Shown here: in pieces, positions 34,290-42,893 of the stretch | Numbering within the stretch: position 1 is the first letter of the stretch | How the letters are laid out: each line of letters opens with the position of its first letter | NCBI RefSeq assembly: GCF_004138205.1 | Contig: NZ_RXNQ01000037.1 | Location: 124,001-188,000 of the forward strand | Direction of reading: 5' to 3' | From: Pedobacter sp. SYP-B3415 | GTDB taxonomy: Bacteria > Bacteroidota > Bacteroidia > Sphingobacteriales > Sphingobacteriaceae | DNA: 64,000 bases | Made by a program: the position numbers and the translations under genes | Notes under the pieces: model-generated | What the model saw: only the letters and a program-made list of their open reading frames with translations | What the model was told of the DNA's origin: nothing | The model's database searches: none

Positions 34290-35960
34290 TTATGTATTTA
34301 TATACGGAAGCACAATGATGAACTCCGTCCCTCTGTTTACTTTACTTTTTACCCGGATCTCGCCACCCATAAAATTAACCAGTTCTTTGCAGAAAGCCAA
34401 ACCCAGACCCACACTGCCCTGCTGGTTGTACTGGTTCTGAATGCGGAAAAATTTCTTAAAAACATGTTCAAGATCCTGTGCTGCAATTCCTATACCCTTA
34501 TCAGCGAAACGTAACACAATACGCCCCCTGACAAGCCTGGCACTGATATGAAGTTTTTTGTTACCCGGATTTGAATATTTATAAGCGTTCTCTGCCAGGT
34601 TATCAAACAAACTGCCCAGCAATACCGGGTCTGTAATAAACTTATCAAAACCGCTTACCTCATAACTCATTTCAAAATCGCTGTGCTTGAGCGTGTGTGA
34701 TTCGATGGTACTTTCGATAAACTCGCGCATGGAAACCTCTTCCTGATTGAGCGAGATCGACTTGTTCTCGATCTGCGTAAAAGCCAACAGCTTATTCATC
34801 AGGCCGTTAAGTTTATCAGCCTCCTCATCAAGGATTTTCCCGTAATGTTTCTGTTCTCTTTCTGTAAGGCTCGAGGCACTGCGAATGTTATTGCCCGCAA
34901 TTTTTATGACACTGACAGGCGTCTTGAACTCATGAGAGAAGTTGGTTATGAAATCATACTGGAGCTTAAACATCTTGCTGTTGATATTTAAATTCCGGTA
35001 AATAAGCATCGCAACAAGCATCAGAACCGCATAAACAAGCAGCAGAATCAGCGCTATCGGCAGGAAGTATGAAAAAACTTCTTTTTTAATAAAGGATCGT
35101 GATGACTGGAAATAAAGTTTGTAATCTGAAAAAGGTCCCGGCAGCGCTATTTCGGTGATCAGGTAATTGTCTGAGGCATCGATAGGATCGTAGGTAAGCG
35201 GTTCTATCCTGATGCGCTGGTACAACAGCGGGCGTGAGTTGACAATCCGGATCTTGTAAGGATCAAGCTGGAAGGTAAGCATATCCTGCTGATATACCGG
35301 CAGCGAAGCGAGTTTCCGCTTCATCATTTCCTTATAAACTTTCAGATCTTCGCGCCGCGGGATGTTCAGATAGGTAATGCGGTTGGTACGGATAGCAGAA
35401 AAATTTGCAAAAAGCTCATCCTGCGATGGCGCTTTCGCTGTGTCAAGGCTTTCCACAAAGGAAACAAGCTTAAAACCGATGGCATTGAAGTCGTCGCCAA
35501 CGCTGAAAGAACGCGTATTATCGTATGAAAAGAGCTTGATTGAATCTTGCGGAACAAGGCTGCCGAACTGATAGATGGCCTTGGGGCCGAAAGAAAAATG
35601 GCTGGCATTGATGCCGTCGCGCACGGGCTCGTTTTTCACCTCAGAATCATAAAACACCACCTTTGATACGAACGGATATTTAAGCAATACCGTATCCGTA
35701 AATTTTGAAGCGGTTGCCGAATCAAGGAAACCGTTGTAATAAGAAACTTCAGGAATTTTGTTCTGAAAAAAATCGTTGTACGGACCGATAGTTTTCTCAA
35801 GCACATTCACCTTTGCAGAACCGAATTCATTCTCTATATACTTGTTGCTGAAATTGAATGCTAGAAACAGGGAAAGAATAAACAGCACCGAGATCAGCAC
35901 GATAAAGGTGATGATCAGCAAAAAGTTTTTCCGGTATCCGCTCGTCTTATCCGCAATCAT
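34290..35960 (-). CDS. Transmembrane sensor histidine kinase
   Basis: A 556-residue kinase. TM1 is at about 12-35, followed by a periplasmic domain of about 260 residues, TM2 at about 299-321, then HisKA with His343 in FITNFSHEFKTPVSV and a HATPase domain with NLAENAYKYSN (N box), ADKGIGIAAQDL (G1) and GSVGLGLAFCKELV (G2). There is no HAMP linker; TM2 leads almost directly into the dimerisation helix. The large periplasmic domain matches no sensor I recognise. It is 8 bp downstream of the S9-like lipoprotein and 3 bp upstream of the OmpR-type regulator. Confidence 0.9.
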   Translation of the reverse strand: MIADKTSGYRKNFLLIITFIVLISVLFILSLFLAFNFSNKYIENEFGSAKVNVLEKTIGPYNDFFQNKIPEVSYYNGFLDSATASKFTDTVLLKYPFVSKVVFYDSEVKNEPVRDGINASHFSFGPKAIYQFGSLVPQDSIKLFSYDNTRSFSVGDDFNAIGFKLVSFVESLDTAKAPSQDELFANFSAIRTNRITYLNIPRREDLKVYKEMMKRKLASLPVYQQDMLTFQLDPYKIRIVNSRPLLYQRIRIEPLTYDPIDASDNYLITEIALPGPFSDYKLYFQSSRSFIKKEVFSYFLPIALILLLVYAVLMLVAMLIYRNLNINSKMFKLQYDFITNFSHEFKTPVSVIKIAGNNIRSASSLTEREQKHYGKILDEEADKLNGLMNKLLAFTQIENKSISLNQEEVSMREFIESTIESHTLKHSDFEMSYEVSGFDKFITDPVLLGSLFDNLAENAYKYSNPGNKKLHISARLVRGRIVLRFADKGIGIAAQDLEHVFKKFFRIQNQYNQQGSVGLGLAFCKELVNFMGGEIRVKSKVNRGTEFIIVLPYINT

Positions 35961-35968
35961 TTAACCCG

Positions 35969-37855
35969 TTACTTTTTTAAATTTTCTTTGAGAAATTGTT
36001 CGAGGGCTGCATAAAACCGTTTACGCCCTTCCTCCTTTTTCTCCAGAAATGAACCTTCGTCTTTTTCGAGGTAAGTTACAGGAATATTTCTTTTTTTGAG
36101 CTCCTTAACAAGTTGAATGGTCTCGCCCGGGCTTACCCGCGGATCTTTTGCATTCTGCGCAATAAACAAAGGTTTGTTAAACCGGTCGGAATGAAAAACA
36201 GGCGATACCGCGCGCATATAGTCTACGTCAGTAACGGGGTTTCCGACAATCTCATAATACATCTGAAGCGAAGTTTTCCAGAATGGCGGAATACTTTTCA
36301 GGTAACTGAACAGGTTGACGACACCGGAATTTGAAGCAGCGGCAACGAAGAGTTCCGGATTGTCGGCCATGCAGTTTAATGCAATAAAACCCCCGAAGCC
36401 CGTACCGTAAATGGCTATCCTTTTTTTATCTGCAACCTTTTTTGCAACCAGCCAGTTAACGCCGTCTATAACGTCTTCCCGGATCTTTTTACCCCACTCC
36501 TTAAAACCTGCTGTCATAAACTGCTTGCCATATCCGTCAGAACCACGGTAATTGATCTGAAAAACGGCATAACCCCGGTTTGCAAGAAATTGCACTTCAG
36601 CATCGTAGCCCCACCCGTTTCTTGACCTCGGTCCGTTATGCGGAAGAACGACCACGGGCAGTTTTTCTTTCCTCGAACCTTGTGGCAGTGTCAGATAACC
36701 ATTTACCTTAAGGCCGTCGCGCGCAACGAAACTTACAGGTTTCATTTCGCACATTTCTTCCTCGCGAATAGAAGAATTGATATCAGCAAGTTTTTTCAGC
36801 TTGTGCTGGTCGGCAGTGTACAGGTAATATGATCCCGGATTGCGATCTGTGAACGTGCGCAGGACAAACACATTCTCATTCTTATCGCGCGCCATAATCT
36901 TCAGCTCGGTTTTTGGCAGCAGTTCATCCAGCTTGCCATAAAATGCCTTTGCTTCTGCATTGAGGTAATGTTTCTGCCTTTTCCAGGTCTCGGCCACCAC
37001 GTATTCTACCTGGGCCTTTGCCATTGAATACTGCCCTTCAACAACGTTAAGGGTATCGCTGTAAAACAATACGCGCTTTTCTTTCCCGGTTGTCATATCC
37101 AGTTCGATCAGTGCGTTCTTATCCCGGTTGATGTTTGAAATGGCATAGATGGTAAGCCCCTTTTTTCCGGCGAAGCCGATAGGAACCAGCGTGTTCTTAA
37201 AGCTACTTTTTATGACCGGTTTAAACGGGGCATTTTCAGACTCCCGGAAGAGCAGTGTTTCATTTACACCGTCGCTGGCAATGGCAAGCTTCAGCCGGCC
37301 GTCGCTGTCGGCAATCCAGTGCGCTATATTGCCCGGATTTTTCGCCGCCAGTGCCAGCGAGCCATTGGTAATATTAAGCTTATAGACATCAAAGACCGTG
37401 GAATCGCGCTTATTCGAGGCTACAAGCAAGAATTTATTATCAATCAGCTGATCTTCGAGTACCCTTATCTTTGCTTTCGGATCACCGGACAGTTTTCTAG
37501 GCTTTCCCTCGTTTTTATTCACGATATACATTTCAGCTCCGCTGTGAAGGGGCTGATCGCGATAAAAAATCAGTTCGTTTTTACTGACCCAGAGATAAAA
37601 CCGGACACCGCGCCCTTCAAGTGAGGTAACCTGCGTAACCTTCCCGCTTGCAATATCTTCTACGAAGAGGTTCTGCAGGTTATCCTGCAGTTTCAGGTAT
37701 GACAACGTGCGCCCGTCGGGCGATACCTTGTACAACGCACGGTCCTGGCTTTTGAAGAAATCATTAACCGCAATCTCCCCTGTCTTTACACCTGGTTTAC
37801 AGGCAAAAAACAATGAAAGGCAAACAAGCAGGAACAAATTCTTCAACACACGCAT
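35969..37855 (-). CDS. S9 prolyl-oligopeptidase-like lipoprotein, probably catalytically dead
   Basis: A 628-residue lipoprotein (lipobox SLFFAC, Cys19). Residues about 30-370 resemble a WD/propeller domain (VSPDGRTLSYLKLQDN). Residues about 380-628 are an alpha/beta-hydrolase domain of the S9 family (VVLPHNGPRSRNGWGYDAEV, then NYRGSDGYG). The nucleophile elbow reads IYGTGFGGF where active enzymes have GxSYGG, so Ser is Gly486 (codon GGC at 36400-36398). The catalytic His motif DEGHGF reads DEGSF, so His is Ser602. Asp571 (KDPRV) remains. The start at 37855 lies downstream of the -7 element and gives a normal lipoprotein signal. It is probably a binding or sensory protein for the kinase encoded 8 bp later. 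Confidence 0.85.
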   Translation of the reverse strand: MRVLKNLFLLVCLSLFFACKPGVKTGEIAVNDFFKSQDRALYKVSPDGRTLSYLKLQDNLQNLFVEDIASGKVTQVTSLEGRGVRFYLWVSKNELIFYRDQPLHSGAEMYIVNKNEGKPRKLSGDPKAKIRVLEDQLIDNKFLLVASNKRDSTVFDVYKLNITNGSLALAAKNPGNIAHWIADSDGRLKLAIASDGVNETLLFRESENAPFKPVIKSSFKNTLVPIGFAGKKGLTIYAISNINRDKNALIELDMTTGKEKRVLFYSDTLNVVEGQYSMAKAQVEYVVAETWKRQKHYLNAEAKAFYGKLDELLPKTELKIMARDKNENVFVLRTFTDRNPGSYYLYTADQHKLKKLADINSSIREEEMCEMKPVSFVARDGLKVNGYLTLPQGSRKEKLPVVVLPHNGPRSRNGWGYDAEVQFLANRGYAVFQINYRGSDGYGKQFMTAGFKEWGKKIREDVIDGVNWLVAKKVADKKRIAIYGTGFGGFIALNCMADNPELFVAAASNSGVVNLFSYLKSIPPFWKTSLQMYYEIVGNPVTDVDYMRAVSPVFHSDRFNKPLFIAQNAKDPRVSPGETIQLVKELKKRNIPVTYLEKDEGSFLEKKEEGRKRFYAALEQFLKENLKK

Positions 37856-37872
37856 ACCGGGCAAATAGGCTA

Positions 37873-37880
37873 CAAAAATA
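37873..37880 (-). promoter_or_regulatory. Candidate -7 element before the S9-like gene
   Basis: TATTTTTG on the minus strand matches TAnnTTTG and ends 17 nt before the ATG at 37855. It lies downstream of the alternative ATG at 37900, which supports the shorter protein. It would drive the S9-like/HK/RR unit. Confidence 0.4.
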
Positions 37881-38091
37881 AGCATTACAGGAAACTGCAT
37901 CGCTTATCTCGATAACAATGTTACTTAAACCAATACCTAACCAGGGTTGTAAAGTAAGTACTTTTTGGAAGCGCAGTTCCGTAAAAACCGTAACATTTAA
38001 AATACTTTAGACCCTGAATGCCCGGCGAGATTCTTTGTTAGAAAAATGTTACTTTAGTAGACCTATGTGCCATTTTTCACGTTACTCCGGA

Positions 38092-39918
38092 ATGCAGATT
38101 TTCCTTTTGATCATTGCACTTTTTCTGTGTAAACCGGTCGTAGCGCAAACCAGCGAGGAAGCTGTGGCTGCGGCATATTACCGCCAGGGGGAGTACCAGA
38201 AAGCGCTGGTTATCTATGAAAAGTTATTCACTCAACAAGCTAACCCTCAGCTGTTCGAAGGGTATTTTAATAGTCTCTTAAAAACCAAACGATACGACGA
38301 TGCCGAAAAACTTTTGAAAAAGAAAGGTCGCAGCACATGGTCGGCGGCAGACTACAGCATTGCGCTTGGCCGTATCTACAGCGAAACGGGCAATGCCGAG
38401 AAGTCTGAACGGGTTTACAACGATCTTATTGCAGCCCTGCCGGCAGATGAGAACCGGATACGCGATGTCGCAAACACCTTCTACCGGTACGAATCTTACG
38501 ACCAGGTCATCAGGACATTGATGCATGGAAGAAAAGTCCTCAAAAATGAGCAGCTGTTCACCAATGAACTGCTAAGCATGTACCGCTTCAAAAAGGATAA
38601 AAACATGCTTGCCCAGGAATATGTAAATGCGCTGGGCGATAGGCCGCAGCTGCTTCCGCAGGCAGAAAATGTTCTTGCTTCCGTATTCGAAAGTAAAGAC
38701 GATTATCGCCTGCTGGCTTCGGCGCTGATTGCTCAGCTTCAGAAACAGCCCGACAATGAAAGTTATACCCGGCTGCTGATCTGGCAGTATATTCAGCAAA
38801 AAGATTACGATGCCGCCCTGCGCCAGCTCATGGCTTACGACCGCCGCACAAAAGCCGAGGGCCAGCAATTACTCAACACAGCATATAATTTTGCTGCTGA
38901 AGGTGCCTACGATGCTGCAATCAAGGCTTATGAGTACCAGATAAGTAAAGGCAGAGAGAACCGTTATTATCTGCCTGCCCGGATCGAGCTGATCAACACA
39001 AAATACCAGAAGCTGAAGCGCGACCGGCAACCGCCTGCTGCTATCGAAAAGCTAGCCGCTGAGTACCGTGAAATACTCGCTGCCTATGGCCGCACAAGCC
39101 AGACTCTGTTTGCGCTTAAACACCTGGCCGACCTGCAGGCGCATTACCTGAACCAGCCTGACCAGGCGGAAGAAACGCTTGAGTCTGCCCTTCAGATCCC
39201 CGGCATTGCGCAGATTGAGGTTGGTCATCTGAAGCTCGATCTTGGTGATGTTTATGTGCTCAGCAACGAACCCTGGGAAGCGGTTCTGACTTACGAACAG
39301 GTAAGTAAACAGTTTGAGGGACAGGACCTTGGCAACGAGGCCCGCTACCGGAGCGCCAGGTTGTCTTTTTACCAGGGAAATTTTACCTACGCTAAATCGC
39401 AGGCCGATATTTTAAAAAATGCAACCTCGCAGCTTGTTGCAAATGATGCCATGAATCTGAGCCTTCTTATTTCAGATCATATCCAAAAGCCGAACGACAG
39501 CAGCGCTTTGAAAATGTTTGCAGATGCCGAACTGCTTATCTTCAGAAATCAAGGCCGGGCGGGCATGATTAAACTCGACAGCATTGATATCCGTTTCCCG
39601 GGGCACAACCTGCGCGATGCCGTGCTGATGACCCGGGCACGGGTTATGCTCGAACAAAACGATGTCAGCTCAGCGCTCGCGAGCTACAAAACACTTGCCG
39701 CAGATTTTCCAGAAAGTATCTATGCTGATGATGCCCTATTTAATATAGCGTCACTGTATGAGACAAAACTGGACGACCGTGAACAGGCAAAGACCTGGTA
39801 TCAGAGACTAATTACAGAGGCCCCCGGCAGCATGTTCATTGCCGAAGCACGCAAACGGTACAGAATTTTGAGGGGTGATTTACCACCCGGCAATGAGGGA
39901 CAACCGCCGTCCCTTTAA
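38092..39918 (+). CDS. Secreted TPR protein
   Basis: A 608-residue exported repeat protein. The ATG at 38092 gives a clean signal peptide (MQIFLLIIALFLCKPVVAQ); the upstream TTG at 38035 would place 19 polar residues before it. TPR-like helical hairpins run through the whole mature part (for example AAAYYRQGEYQKALVIYEKL, AKTWYQRLITEAPGSMFIAEA near the end). The last 120 residues resemble the TolA-binding/YbgF type of repeat (DFPESIYADDALFNIASLYE). No enzymatic domain. It is probably an envelope scaffold. The next gene is 37 bp downstream but has its own -7 element. Confidence 0.82.
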   Translation: MQIFLLIIALFLCKPVVAQTSEEAVAAAYYRQGEYQKALVIYEKLFTQQANPQLFEGYFNSLLKTKRYDDAEKLLKKKGRSTWSAADYSIALGRIYSETGNAEKSERVYNDLIAALPADENRIRDVANTFYRYESYDQVIRTLMHGRKVLKNEQLFTNELLSMYRFKKDKNMLAQEYVNALGDRPQLLPQAENVLASVFESKDDYRLLASALIAQLQKQPDNESYTRLLIWQYIQQKDYDAALRQLMAYDRRTKAEGQQLLNTAYNFAAEGAYDAAIKAYEYQISKGRENRYYLPARIELINTKYQKLKRDRQPPAAIEKLAAEYREILAAYGRTSQTLFALKHLADLQAHYLNQPDQAEETLESALQIPGIAQIEVGHLKLDLGDVYVLSNEPWEAVLTYEQVSKQFEGQDLGNEARYRSARLSFYQGNFTYAKSQADILKNATSQLVANDAMNLSLLISDHIQKPNDSSALKMFADAELLIFRNQGRAGMIKLDSIDIRFPGHNLRDAVLMTRARVMLEQNDVSSALASYKTLAADFPESIYADDALFNIASLYETKLDDREQAKTWYQRLITEAPGSMFIAEARKRYRILRGDLPPGNEGQPPSL

Positions 39919-39943
39919 AACTTTTAAAGGTTGAACAAATCCT

Positions 39944-39951
39944 TATCTTTG
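39944..39951 (+). promoter_or_regulatory. Candidate -7 element before the DUF4286 gene
   Basis: TATCTTTG is an exact TAnnTTTG match ending 4 nt before the ATG at 39956, so the message would be leaderless. The TTG at 39931 is too close to be a -33 box. Confidence 0.45.
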
Positions 39952-39955
39952 CGCC

Positions 39956-40258
39956 ATGTTATTATATAATGTAACACTGATCGTTGAAGACACTGCTGCA
40001 GAAGAGTTCCTTACCTGGATGCAGGAGGTACATATACCGGAGGTCATGGCCACCGGGATGTTCCTTTCCAACCGTATCTTACGTGTTGTCGACTCCCCTA
40101 ACGAGGGGGTAACCTTCTGCTCTCAATATGTAGCTGACAATATAGGCGCATACCAGGAATATGTAAATACACACGCCCCCGCGCTTCAGAAAAGCCTGAA
40201 CGACCGCTACGAAGGCCGCTTCGTTGCGTACCGGACCTTAATGGAATACCTCGACTAA
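39956..40258 (+). CDS. DUF4286 family protein
   Basis: A 100-residue cytoplasmic protein fitting DUF4286, a small Bacteroidota family with a ferredoxin-like fold. Hallmarks are the N-terminal MLLYNVTLIVED strand, FLTWMQEVHIPEVMATGMF and the C-terminal YVNTHAPALQKSLNDRYEGRFVAYRTLM. No function is established for the family. It is followed after 4 bp by rfbC, so the two share a transcript. Confidence 0.88.
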   Translation: MLLYNVTLIVEDTAAEEFLTWMQEVHIPEVMATGMFLSNRILRVVDSPNEGVTFCSQYVADNIGAYQEYVNTHAPALQKSLNDRYEGRFVAYRTLMEYLD

Positions 40259-40262
40259 ATTT

Positions 40263-40814
40263 ATGCAGATTACCACCACCCCGCTTGAGGGACTCCTTAT
40301 CATTGAGCCAAAAATATGGCAAGACCCACGCGGTTACTTTTATGAGAGTTTCAACAGCCGCATCCTTGCAGATGCAGGCGTTACTGCGGCCTTTGTGCAG
40401 GATAACCAATCTTTTTCACAGAAAGGAACCTTACGCGGACTCCATGCGCAGAAAGCGCCCTTTGCGCAGGGTAAGCTGGTGCGCGTTATTCAGGGGCGCG
40501 TATTTGATGTAGCAGTTGATGCCCGGGAAAACTCAGCAACTTACGGACAGCACTTCGGGCTCGAACTAAGTGGCGACAACCACAAACAGCTTTGGGTACC
40601 CCCAGGCTTTTTGCACGGTTTTCTTACGCTTGAAGATGATACGATCTTTACCTACAAAGTGACCAACTTTTACGATAAGGATTCTGAAGTGGGCGTAATA
40701 TGGAACGATCCTGATCTGAACATTTCATGGGGCGGTCTGCCCGAAAACGAACTTCTTTTATCAGACAAGGACACGGTTTTGCCGCGTTTTGCCGATTTTC
40801 AAAGTCCGTTCTAA
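40263..40814 (+). CDS. rfbC: dTDP-4-dehydrorhamnose 3,5-epimerase
   Basis: A 183-residue cupin-fold epimerase converting dTDP-4-keto-6-deoxyglucose to the L-lyxo form on the way to dTDP-L-rhamnose. Key stretches are DPRGYFYESFN, QDNQSFSQKGTLRGLHAQ (with the catalytic His), KLVRVIQGRVFDVAVD, QLWVPPGFLHGFLTL and IWNDPDLNISW. Full length. The other rhamnose genes (rfbA, rfbB, rfbD) are not in the window, so the pathway genes are scattered. It is co-transcribed with DUF4286. Confidence 0.95.
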   Translation: MQITTTPLEGLLIIEPKIWQDPRGYFYESFNSRILADAGVTAAFVQDNQSFSQKGTLRGLHAQKAPFAQGKLVRVIQGRVFDVAVDARENSATYGQHFGLELSGDNHKQLWVPPGFLHGFLTLEDDTIFTYKVTNFYDKDSEVGVIWNDPDLNISWGGLPENELLLSDKDTVLPRFADFQSPF

Positions 40815-41094
40815 ACTTTAGAAGCGACGAAAAGTTGTTTCATAGCGACAGGTTGCTAAAAGTCTGTGCTGTCATTTTCAATGCCTTACGGCATTGCGCC
40901 GATTGCTTTCTGATCTCCCGAAAACCGGGCGCACTACCGCTATCGCACGCCGACCCTTCTTTGCAATTCGGGAAACCGAAATTGTACCCAAAAGGTTCAC
41001 ATCTGCGCTTTGAATTCCGCGCAAATACCCCTATGTTTATTTGCGTCTAACCTCATCCCTGACTAGCAAACGAACGAGAACCCGCCCGGAGCGC
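40815..41094. other. Intergenic region, 280 bp, no gene
   Basis: Between rfbC and the PAS gene. A perfect small hairpin, AATGCC-TTAC-GGCATT, lies at 40880-40895 without a T run. A GC-rich stretch at about 40920-40965 contains CCGGGCGCACTACC. A plus-strand frame across the region (to 41050) has no coding character. I see no clear promoter for the downstream gene. Confidence 0.5.
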
Positions 41095-42870
41095 ATGACA
41101 CAGTCAAGTTACTATAACTTATTTTTGTTATCCCCATTGCCCATGTGGCTGTTTGATGTCGAAACCCTACGGTTTTTAGATGTCAATCATGCTGCAACCG
41201 CACACTATGGATATTCGCGGGATGAGTTTCTCAGCATGACGATCAATGATATCCGCCCGGCGGAAGATGGCCCGGCTATTGCGAAACTTGTAAGGAAAAA
41301 TGCCGAAACCGCGCGTTTTTATCGCAACAGCTTCAGCCACCTGAAAAAAGACGGAAGTTTAATCCGGGTAAGCATAGAGAGCAACCTGATCGATTTCAAT
41401 GGAAAAAAAGCACGCATTGTTCTGGCAACTGACATTACAAAAAGGGTTGAAACTGAACACGAACTCGAATTGAGCGAGCAGCGGTTCCGCGCATTGGTTC
41501 AGGAAGGTTCGGACCTGATCGTTATCCTTGACGACAGGCTTCACTATACGTACGTAAGTCCAACGTCAGAAAGAATTCTCGGTATTCCGGCGAGCGAAAT
41601 TGCGGGCCGCCATGTCTTCGATTTCATTCACGAAGACGACCGGCTAAGACTGCTTGCAGAGGCTGACCGGCTAAAGCAGGTTCAGCAAATCAAATTCAGC
41701 CCCTTCCGGTTTAAGAACAGCAAGGGTGAGTGGCGATGGCTTGAAACACGTGCTACCAACTTAAGCAGCAAACAAGCCGTGGGCGGCATTGTCTGCAACT
41801 CAAAAGACATTACCGATTCAATTGCCAGTCAGAAGGCGCTGCTTGAAAATATTGAACGCTTTAACATTGTATCGAAAGCTACCAGCGATATAATCTGGGA
41901 TTATAATCTTAAAACAGGCAAAATTCTTTGGAACAAAGGGGTTAAAGGTATCCTTGCGCACAGTCCGGAAGACTATATCACAACGCTGACCTGGTGGGAA
42001 GAACATATACATGAAGATGACCGGGACCGGGTCATTGCCCGTTTTCGCGAACACCTGGACAAACGGATTCTGCGCTGGCAGGATGAGTACCGTTTTTACT
42101 GCGGAGATGGTAAGGTCAGGCATATTTTTGACCGCGGTTTTATAAGCCTCGACAATGGCGTGCCTGTACGTATGATCGGTGCCATGCAGGACATCACCCG
42201 GAGAAAAGAAGAAGAACACTGGTCAAGACTGCTCGAAACCGTCGTTATCAACACAACGGATGGTGTTATGATTACGGATGCCGGCCTCGATGATCCCCCC
42301 CGGATTATCTATGTAAATGATGCACTTGTTCAGATGTCGGGCTACACGCGCGAAGAACTGATCGGCAGTCCGGCAGATATCTTCCATGGCCAGAACACGG
42401 GCCAGAAAGGTGTCCAGGAAATTAATGATGCTGTCAGGGAAAAAAGAGCCTGCAATGTCGAATTGCTCAATTATACACGTGCGGGTGTTCCTTTCCATGT
42501 AAGCATTACGATCAGCCCGGTTACAAATGCAAATGGTGCAGTTACGCATTGGACCTCCATACAGCGTGATATTTCAGAGCAGATCCGTTATCTGAATGCG
42601 GTGAAGGCCCAGAATGAAAAACTACGCGAAATTGCGTGGCTGCAGTCGCACGGCGTACGGGCTCCGCTGGTTCGTATAATGGCGCTTGTTGACCTGCTTG
42701 GACATGAAGAGGTCACGCCGGAAATGGAAAGCCTGTTAAAATACCTCAGCGACTCTGCCAAAGAGCTCGACCATATCGTTACCAGCGTGACCCGCCATAC
42801 AAGTTCAGAGTGGCTGTCAGACGAAGACCTGCCAGACGCCCTTGCCTCCCCAAGTGATGACCCGGCCTGA
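41095..42870 (+). CDS. Multi-PAS signalling protein with H-box helix but no ATPase domain
   Basis: A 591-residue cytoplasmic protein. Four PAS domains follow each other at about residues 10-125, 130-250, 255-385 and 390-510; the first three have PAC-like ends (ATDITKRVE, NSKDITDS, MQDITRRKEEEHW). The fourth resembles LOV/PAS types (VNDALVQMSGYTREELIGSP) but lacks the LOV Cys motif. The C-terminus is a single dimerisation-like helix pair with an H-box-like IAWLQSHGVRAPLVRIMALVDLL, then the chain ends after about 60 residues. No HATPase follows; the next gene is on the other strand. It could be a phosphotransfer or dimer-exchange partner. The start at 41095 removes 18 basic residues. Confidence 0.82.
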   Translation: MTQSSYYNLFLLSPLPMWLFDVETLRFLDVNHAATAHYGYSRDEFLSMTINDIRPAEDGPAIAKLVRKNAETARFYRNSFSHLKKDGSLIRVSIESNLIDFNGKKARIVLATDITKRVETEHELELSEQRFRALVQEGSDLIVILDDRLHYTYVSPTSERILGIPASEIAGRHVFDFIHEDDRLRLLAEADRLKQVQQIKFSPFRFKNSKGEWRWLETRATNLSSKQAVGGIVCNSKDITDSIASQKALLENIERFNIVSKATSDIIWDYNLKTGKILWNKGVKGILAHSPEDYITTLTWWEEHIHEDDRDRVIARFREHLDKRILRWQDEYRFYCGDGKVRHIFDRGFISLDNGVPVRMIGAMQDITRRKEEEHWSRLLETVVINTTDGVMITDAGLDDPPRIIYVNDALVQMSGYTREELIGSPADIFHGQNTGQKGVQEINDAVREKRACNVELLNYTRAGVPFHVSITISPVTNANGAVTHWTSIQRDISEQIRYLNAVKAQNEKLREIAWLQSHGVRAPLVRIMALVDLLGHEEVTPEMESLLKYLSDSAKELDHIVTSVTRHTSSEWLSDEDLPDALASPSDDPA

Positions 42871-42893
42871 CTAATTCCATGATACAGAAATAG

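Noticed and set aside
40727..41050. Plus-strand 107-codon frame after rfbC
   Set aside because: It overlaps rfbC and its translation lacks any domain or signal; probably non-coding intergenic sequence.
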